This document shows, one piece after another, positions 59,701-64,000 of a stretch of DNA of 64,000 nt. The position numbers and the translations under genes were made by a program. The stretch comes from Aggregatibacter kilianii (GTDB lineage Bacteria; Pseudomonadota; Gammaproteobacteria; Enterobacterales; Pasteurellaceae): the NCBI RefSeq assembly GCF_003129965.1, contig NZ_NRCJ01000002.1, forward strand, positions 124,001 to 188,000, in the 5' to 3' direction. Numbering within the stretch: position 1 is the stretch's first letter; each line of letters opens with the position of its first letter. Below the pieces are notes generated by a model. The model had not been told where the DNA came from. It made no database searches and saw only the letters and a program-made list of their open reading frames with translations.

Positions 59701-61252
59701 GAGGCACATCACCGGCAATTTTACAAACCAACTGATAGGCTTTATCAAATTGCGTTTTTGCCGCTTCGGAAATAGACATTTTTTGTTCTAATTCAAGCAC
59801 TTTATCCGTCAGCACTTCCGCTTGCGCTTCAAATTCTTCGTGATATACATCTACGTTTTTCACGGCTAAATCTGCCAAACCACACAACGTTTTGGCTTTT
59901 TCTAAGGCTTGAATGGCTTGTTGATATTGTAATGCGCGGGTTTGTTGCGCATCCAATGCCTGTTGATAATCCGCCAATTGCGAACGCAGATTATCCACTT
60001 CCTGTTCCGTTTGCTCAAATTGCGCTTGGCTTTCTTCCAACTGCTCGTTGGCCGTTTCCACCACCATTTTTTGCTCTTCCAAACGTTCGGTCAGTTCATT
60101 GACATCTTCTTGATAGCGGGAAATTTTTTCCTGATGGCGTAAGGCATTTAACACCAAATTCAGGTGATCTAATGCGCTTTGATGATCCACTTCCAACGTT
60201 TTTTCGTTTTCCGCCAATTCGGCGGCTTCACGACTTAAATCCACCAAACGATGTTGTGATAAATCCTGTTCAGATTTGGCTTTATACCACTCTTGACGAA
60301 AACCTAATGCACTTTCGATGTTGCCACGACGTTCGTTAGCATTGCGCATATAATCCGCCGCCACATAATTGGTGGATTCGGTGATTAAATGTTTGAATAA
60401 ATCGCGATCCGCCTGAGTAACCTTAATGGCTTCCAACGTCATACGGTTTTCACGCAAAGCACTTTCCATGTCTTGGAAGGCTTTTTTCACCCCAAGATTT
60501 TCCGGCAATAAATAATCCCGCAAAGAACGGGTAATGGCACTGGAAATACCGCCATATAAAGACGCTTCGATGAGTTTGTAGAATTTGCTACGGTCGGAAG
60601 AAGAACGTAAACGTTTCGGAATAATGCCCAAGTCGAACATCATGCCGTGGTAATCGGTGATGGAATGATATTGTTTAAATTGCGCGCCGCCCAACTCTAC
60701 TTTGTCTTTGAGTTCATTTAAGGTAAGTACGCGGGCTTGGCGTTCGTTAATGGTTTCGGTGAAAAGTGCGGTCAGATTGACGGACAATTCTACACCTTGA
60801 ATAGAAAAGGTTTTTAAATCCACTTTCTTGTCACGTCCGGCAACCTGTTGCAGACGCACGCCGACGATAATTCGTTGATGACGGGAATTGATGGTATCTA
60901 ACGCCGCGTAACAAACGCCGGGACGTAATTTCCCGTGCAAACCTTTATCGCGCGAACCGCTTGTAGCACCGGCTTCCGTAGTATTGCGGAAATGCAATAA
61001 AGTTAAGTCCGGAATCAACGCCGTCACAAAGCCTGCCATGGTGGTGGATTTCCCGGCACCGTTACCACCGGAAAGCGTGGTAACCAATTCGTCTAAATCA
61101 AAGGTGCGGGCAAAAAAGCCGTTCCAGTTGATGAGAGTTAAAGAACGGAATTTACCGCGTTCTACCCCGCTGTTTTGGCTAAAGATAACCGGCGCGGCTT
61201 CAGACGCCGACGTATCCATTACTTCATTTTCCAGGGATAATTCTTCAGTCAT
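56759..61252 (-). CDS. mukB: Chromosome condensin subunit MukB
   Basis: SMC-like condensin, 1497 residues. Walker [10 protein letters not shown] (62-70) in the head, a long coiled coil from about 300 to 1200 with a hinge around 660-790 ([20 protein letters not shown]), then the C-terminal head with [12 protein letters not shown] (signature-like) and [11 protein letters not shown] (Walker B). Its start overlaps the mukE stop by one base. Slightly longer than E. coli MukB (about 1486). Confidence 0.97.
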   Translation of the reverse strand: MTEELSLENEVMDTSASEAAPVIFSQNSGVERGKFRSLTLINWNGFFARTFDLDELVTTLSGGNGAGKSTTMAGFVTALIPDLTLLHFRNTTEAGATSGSRDKGLHGKLRPGVCYAALDTINSRHQRIIVGVRLQQVAGRDKKVDLKTFSIQGVELSVNLTALFTETINERQARVLTLNELKDKVELGGAQFKQYHSITDYHGMMFDLGIIPKRLRSSSDRSKFYKLIEASLYGGISSAITRSLRDYLLPENLGVKKAFQDMESALRENRMTLEAIKVTQADRDLFKHLITESTNYVAADYMRNANERRGNIESALGFRQEWYKAKSEQDLSQHRLVDLSREAAELAENEKTLEVDHQSALDHLNLVLNALRHQEKISRYQEDVNELTERLEEQKMVVETANEQLEESQAQFEQTEQEVDNLRSQLADYQQALDAQQTRALQYQQAIQALEKAKTLCGLADLAVKNVDVYHEEFEAQAEVLTDKVLELEQKMSISEAAKTQFDKAYQLVCKIAGDVPRSAAWESAKELLREYPTQKLQAQQTPQLHAKLHELEQRLNQQQSAVRLLNDFNHRANLNLETADELEAFYGEQEALIEDLSSELSDLVENRSTLRQKRENLTALYEENARKAPAWLTAQAALERLQEQSGKQFSDSQDVMNFMQSQLTKERELTMERDQLELQRQQLDEQISRLSQPDGSEDARLNVLAERFGGVLLSELYDDVPIEDAPYFSALYGPARHAIVVRDLNAVKEQLANLEDCPEDLYLIEGDPAAFDDSVLSAQELELGVVVQVSDRELRYSKFPEIPLFGRAAREKHLEELQAKREEVAEQYAQRAFDVQKCQRLHEHFSQFVGLHLALAFQANPEQVMAQTNQQRNEIERELNQLATGEQQIRIRLDDAKERMQLLNKLIPQLPLLADDSLTDRIEECREQLDLAEQDELFIRQHGVTLSQLEPIANTLQSDPENYEHLKADYEQAIQLQKQVQQKVFALADVVQRKAHFNYAESVQTETSELNEQLRARLEQMQQQREVQREQLRQVQAQYAQYNQVLIQLQSSFNSKNQMLQELIQEIGELGVRADEGAEERAKIRRDELYQQLSTNRQRRSYIEKQLTLIESEAENLTRHIRKAERDYKTQRELVTAAKMSWCVVLRLSRNSDVEKRLNRRELAYLSADELRSMSDKALGALRTAVADNEYLRDALRLSEDSRKPENKVRFFIAVYQHLRERIRQDILKTDDPIDAIEQMEIELSRLTEELTGREQKLAISSESVANIMRKTIQREQNRIRMLNQGLQNIAFGQVKSVRLVVNIRDTHAMLLDALSGNQSDYQDLFTDNRMTFSEAIAKLYQRLNPHIDVGQRTAQTIGEELLDYRNYLDLEVEVYRGADGWLRAESGALSTGEAIGTGMSILLMVVQSWEEESRRIRGKDIVPCRLLFLDEAARLDAKSISTLFELCERLDMQLLIAAPENISPEKGTTYKLVRKISGNHEHVHVVGLRGFGATE

Positions 61253-61992
61253 TATTCTTGTTCCTCTTCTACTAATTCTTCTTCAACATCCGCCTCGTTT
61301 TCGCTGTTTTCCGCATCATTTTGTAAGGCTTGTTTTTCCGCCTGTAAAGACTGCGGTGTTGCCGCTTCACCATCGCGAATTAAGCGTAATTGCGCTTCAA
61401 TCGGATCATCGCCGGCACGCACTTCCGCACCGAAGCGGAAAACGGATTCGGAAATGGTGAATTTGCCGCTGTTCGGCTCGCCTACGGTATAAATCATGCC
61501 CAAACGGCGCAAACGACCGATTGCCGCCCGCACTTTTTCCGCTAATTTTTGCTTATCCAAATCGGAACCGCTGGAACGTTGATTCACTGCTTTCAGCAAT
61601 TTGCCTTCATCCGCCAAATTAAGCAGTTCGTCATACACTTCCTGCGTGCTGAAAATCCCCTGTTGCGCTAAACGTTCCGGGCTTAAATACAAATAACACA
61701 ACACTTTGCCCACCAACATCTCTAACTCCGTTAACACGGAGCGGGCGATTAACGTGGTCGCTTTCGGACGCAAATAGAAAAAACCTTCCGGCGCACGAAT
61801 TAACTCCACGTTATAACGACGATAGAACAAATCCAGTTCCGTTTGAAAATCTAACAAAAAGGCGTGGTTATCCAAATGCTCCGCGCCGATATGCTTACCG
61901 GATCGCAGTTGGCTATCCACAGCCGGAAATAACGGATTGGCGATGGCAGCTGCCAGTTTTGGGGAGATTACTTCGAGGTTATTTTCTGTCAT
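61252..61992 (-). CDS. mukE: Chromosome condensin subunit MukE
   Basis: 246-residue kite-type subunit with tandem winged helices. Start [17 protein letters not shown], and a C-terminal acidic tail ([12 protein letters not shown]-like). Coupled to mukB. The gene immediately upstream is not mukF but the Aas-like gene, so the operon lacks the usual mukF-mukE-mukB order within this window. Confidence 0.95.
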   Translation of the reverse strand: MTENNLEVISPKLAAAIANPLFPAVDSQLRSGKHIGAEHLDNHAFLLDFQTELDLFYRRYNVELIRAPEGFFYLRPKATTLIARSVLTELEMLVGKVLCYLYLSPERLAQQGIFSTQEVYDELLNLADEGKLLKAVNQRSSGSDLDKQKLAEKVRAAIGRLRRLGMIYTVGEPNSGKFTISESVFRFGAEVRAGDDPIEAQLRLIRDGEAATPQSLQAEKQALQNDAENSENEADVEEELVEEEQE

Positions 61993-62013
61993 GTTGTTTC
62001 TCTGTTTTGTGTT

Positions 62014-62049
62014 TATTCGTTAGTTTGCAGCTATTCGTTAGTTTGTAGC
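62014..62049. repeat. 18-base tandem duplication at the end of the Aas-like gene
   Basis: TATTCGTTAGTTTGCAGC (62014-62031) and TATTCGTTAGTTTGTAGC (62032-62049), 17 of 18 identical. The last codons and stop of the gene are doubled: LLQTNE-TAG is followed in frame by LQTNE-TAA. Confidence 0.95.
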
Positions 62050-64000
62050 AAGGCGACGGCAAGTTTTTTCGCCCCTTTGAAATCGACTTTGCCACTTGCC
62101 AACGTCGGGATTTCATCCACTTTAAAGACGAAAGACGGTTGCATTAACGGCGGTATGGCTGAATTTTTTAAGGTGTTGATGACATCATGGATGTCTAATT
62201 CGGTTTTCACCAAAAGCACCACGGCCTCGCCTTTTTTCTCATCGGGCACATTGGCGGCAGTGAACTGGACGTCGTCATTTAACACTTGTGCGATTTGTTC
62301 TTCCACGCTACCCAGACTAATCATCTCGCCCCCGACTTTGGCAAAGCGGGAATAGCGGTCAACAATGGTAATAAAACCGTTTTCGTCAATATGACCTTTG
62401 TCGCCCGTTTTGTAATAACGTACGCCGTCGATTTCGGCAATCACATCGGCAGTTTTTTCCGCATCATTTAAGTAGCCTTTCATCACCTGCCCGCCGCCGA
62501 TTAAAATCAATCCGTCTTCGCCGGTTACCAACTCCTGCAAGGTTTCCGGATCAACGATTTTAATAATAGTACCCGGCAATGGCAGCCCGACGGAACCTTG
62601 TTTATTAAACGTCAGTTCTTTTAAGGTTTCTTTTTCTAAAATATTCGGCATATTCACTGCGGCAACCGGTGCGGTTTCCGTCGTGCCGTAACCTTCATAA
62701 ATCTCCAAACCGAATTTCAAACGGAAAGCTTCTTTCACGTCGGCTTTCAGTTTTTCCGCGCCTGCAACTACCATGCGGATATTCTGGAACATCAACGGAT
62801 GCAGTTTTTTATTCTTAATGTAAAGACGGAAGAACGTTGAAGTGCCGAATAAAATGCTGGCGTTGTGTCGTGCCGCCATTTTACCCACCGTTGCGCCGTC
62901 CGTCGGATCAGGCACGCTAACCATTTTCACGCCCTCGCATAACGGAAGTAACGTTGTCACAGTCAAACCGAAGGAATGGAAAATCGGCAATGAATTTAAA
63001 ATCACATCATCTTTTCTAAAGTTCAATAAGTCACTGATTTGACGAATATTAGTCAGTAAATTTTTATGCGTTAATTCAATGCCTTTCGGCTCCCCTTCAC
63101 TGCCACTACTGAACAAAATGGTTGCCGTATCTTCTAAGCTTACATCGGCAAAATTCATTAATTTGATCCAGCTTGTCGGGACAAAAAGTGCGGTCAAAAA
63201 TGCCAGCGTTTTTTGTGTTTTGCTGACGGACTTGCCTAATTCTTCCATCATCACCGCTTTATCAGCCAGCAATGTCTGATAATCAAAGCCTTTGCCGCTT
63301 AATTTTACGAGGAATTTCTCGGAAGTAATAACCTGTTGAATATTGGCTTTTTTCAGCGCTAACGCCATGCTTTGTTCACTTAAGGTGTAATTCAAATTCA
63401 CCGGCACTTTACCGTTCACAAACAACGCCATATTCACAATGGCGCCCATGGCGGAGCTTGGCAACAACACACCGATATTTTTTTCGTTATTCAGGGTTTG
63501 TTTGAATAATTTGCTGAAAATCAGTACCGCACTGATAAATTTCCCATTAGTCAACTCCGTACCCATGCTGTCGGCGACGCATTCACGGAATAAATTCGCT
63601 TTTGCCATATCCAACCAGTAATGGGTCAACGGTTGTTGGCGGGAAATGAAACTTTCCCAAGAGGAGAAAGACAATTCCACGACTTTTTGTTTCATGGCAA
63701 CATGATCGATAAACTCGCGAATCGGCTTGCCGAACGCCACGATAATGTCGCGCTTGCCGCGTTGTTTGGTGAGCGCCTTATAATGTTCGTCCGCACGGGA
63801 AAAGCTGGACCCCCACAAGCCACGCAAATAAAACGGCACCACACACACATCTTGCCAGTCTTTAATGCTTAATTCATAGCCGCGTTGAAATTCGTTAATT
63901 TGACCGTTATAGCTGATATGTCCTTCCGGGAACAACGCCACTACTTCGCCGTTTTCCAAATATTGACGGATGATTTCGATGCTTTCTTTGCTGGAACCCG
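62031..64000 (-). CDS. aas: Aas-like acyltransferase / acyl-ACP synthetase (N-terminus beyond the window)
   Basis: At least 656 residues visible, open at 64000. Domain order: end of a PlsC-type lysophospholipid acyltransferase with VVALFPEGHIS (motif III), then an AMP-forming ligase with ILFSSGSEGEPKGIELTHKN (A3; split as SSGSEGEPKG), GYGTTETAPVA, YYKTGDKG and the GGEMISLG/ASGKVDFKG end. Aas reacylates lyso-PE with fatty acids. It may also have an upstream membrane transporter domain, as in some Pasteurellaceae; that cannot be seen. C-terminal end duplicated. Immediately upstream of mukE. Confidence 0.88.
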   Translation of the reverse strand, partial: GSSKESIEIIRQYLENGEVVALFPEGHISYNGQINEFQRGYELSIKDWQDVCVVPFYLRGLWGSSFSRADEHYKALTKQRGKRDIIVAFGKPIREFIDHVAMKQKVVELSFSSWESFISRQQPLTHYWLDMAKANLFRECVADSMGTELTNGKFISAVLIFSKLFKQTLNNEKNIGVLLPSSAMGAIVNMALFVNGKVPVNLNYTLSEQSMALALKKANIQQVITSEKFLVKLSGKGFDYQTLLADKAVMMEELGKSVSKTQKTLAFLTALFVPTSWIKLMNFADVSLEDTATILFSSGSEGEPKGIELTHKNLLTNIRQISDLLNFRKDDVILNSLPIFHSFGLTVTTLLPLCEGVKMVSVPDPTDGATVGKMAARHNASILFGTSTFFRLYIKNKKLHPLMFQNIRMVVAGAEKLKADVKEAFRLKFGLEIYEGYGTTETAPVAAVNMPNILEKETLKELTFNKQGSVGLPLPGTIIKIVDPETLQELVTGEDGLILIGGGQVMKGYLNDAEKTADVIAEIDGVRYYKTGDKGHIDENGFITIVDRYSRFAKVGGEMISLGSVEEQIAQVLNDDVQFTAANVPDEKKGEAVVLLVKTELDIHDVINTLKNSAIPPLMQPSFVFKVDEIPTLASGKVDFKGAKKLAVALLQTNE

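Overview
The window looks like a chromosomal segment of a Pasteurellaceae bacterium. About 50 copies of the Haemophilus-type DNA uptake signal (AAGTGCGGT or its complement) are scattered through it, and most proteins are close to Haemophilus influenzae / Aggregatibacter families. Aggregatibacter is my best guess; that is inference. Nearly all of it is ordinary core genome, with no prophage, IS element, CRISPR array or tRNA visible.

Layout. 1-4932: hydrogenase-2 operon hybOABC (hybC cut by the left edge) behind a perfect FNR box. 5152-10977: trp operon trpE-trpG-(tautomerase-like)-trpD-[higB-higA toxin-antitoxin]-trpCF, with a TrpR operator over the promoter and a strong terminator. 11174-14100: kdsC-kdsD, an unrecognised gene and the RNase P RNA. 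14273-19694: htpX, pheS-pheT-ihfA and nlpC. 19846-21651: ygiD-like dioxygenase and ttcA. 21788-28912: a metal-uptake island with a TonB-dependent receptor, a small membrane protein, a FecCD-type ABC transporter, a second receptor remnant, mop and a MolA-like binding protein. Its divergent promoter carries two ModE-like Mo-boxes. 29145-36141: a TolC-like/HlyD/RbbA/YhhJ export operon with a divergent TetR regulator. 36210-46092: semiSWEET, aspC, purK, purE, pepN, pyrD, an S51 peptidase, a PHP exonuclease and a LysR regulator. 46191-53004: topA, a His-tailed DUF4198 protein, uspE, fnr, a tiny membrane protein and two ferritins. 53011-53945 is an AT-rich gap. 53946-64000: sbcB, a DMT transporter, a PD-(D/E)XK-like protein, mukB, mukE and the C-terminal part of an Aas-like acyltransferase/acyl-ACP synthetase cut by the right edge.

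How parts fit. FNR is encoded here with intact cluster cysteines and recognition helix, and FNR boxes lie upstream of both hyb and fnr, so anaerobic control is local and autoregulated. The most interesting region is 21.8-28.9 kb: Mo-boxes, Mop and a MolA-like protein together suggest that an outer-membrane TonB-dependent receptor and a B12/siderophore-type ABC importer take up molybdate, tungstate or a complex of them. The trp operon is unusual in holding a toxin-antitoxin pair with its own promoter and palindromic operator, and in leaving no room for a leader-peptide attenuator.
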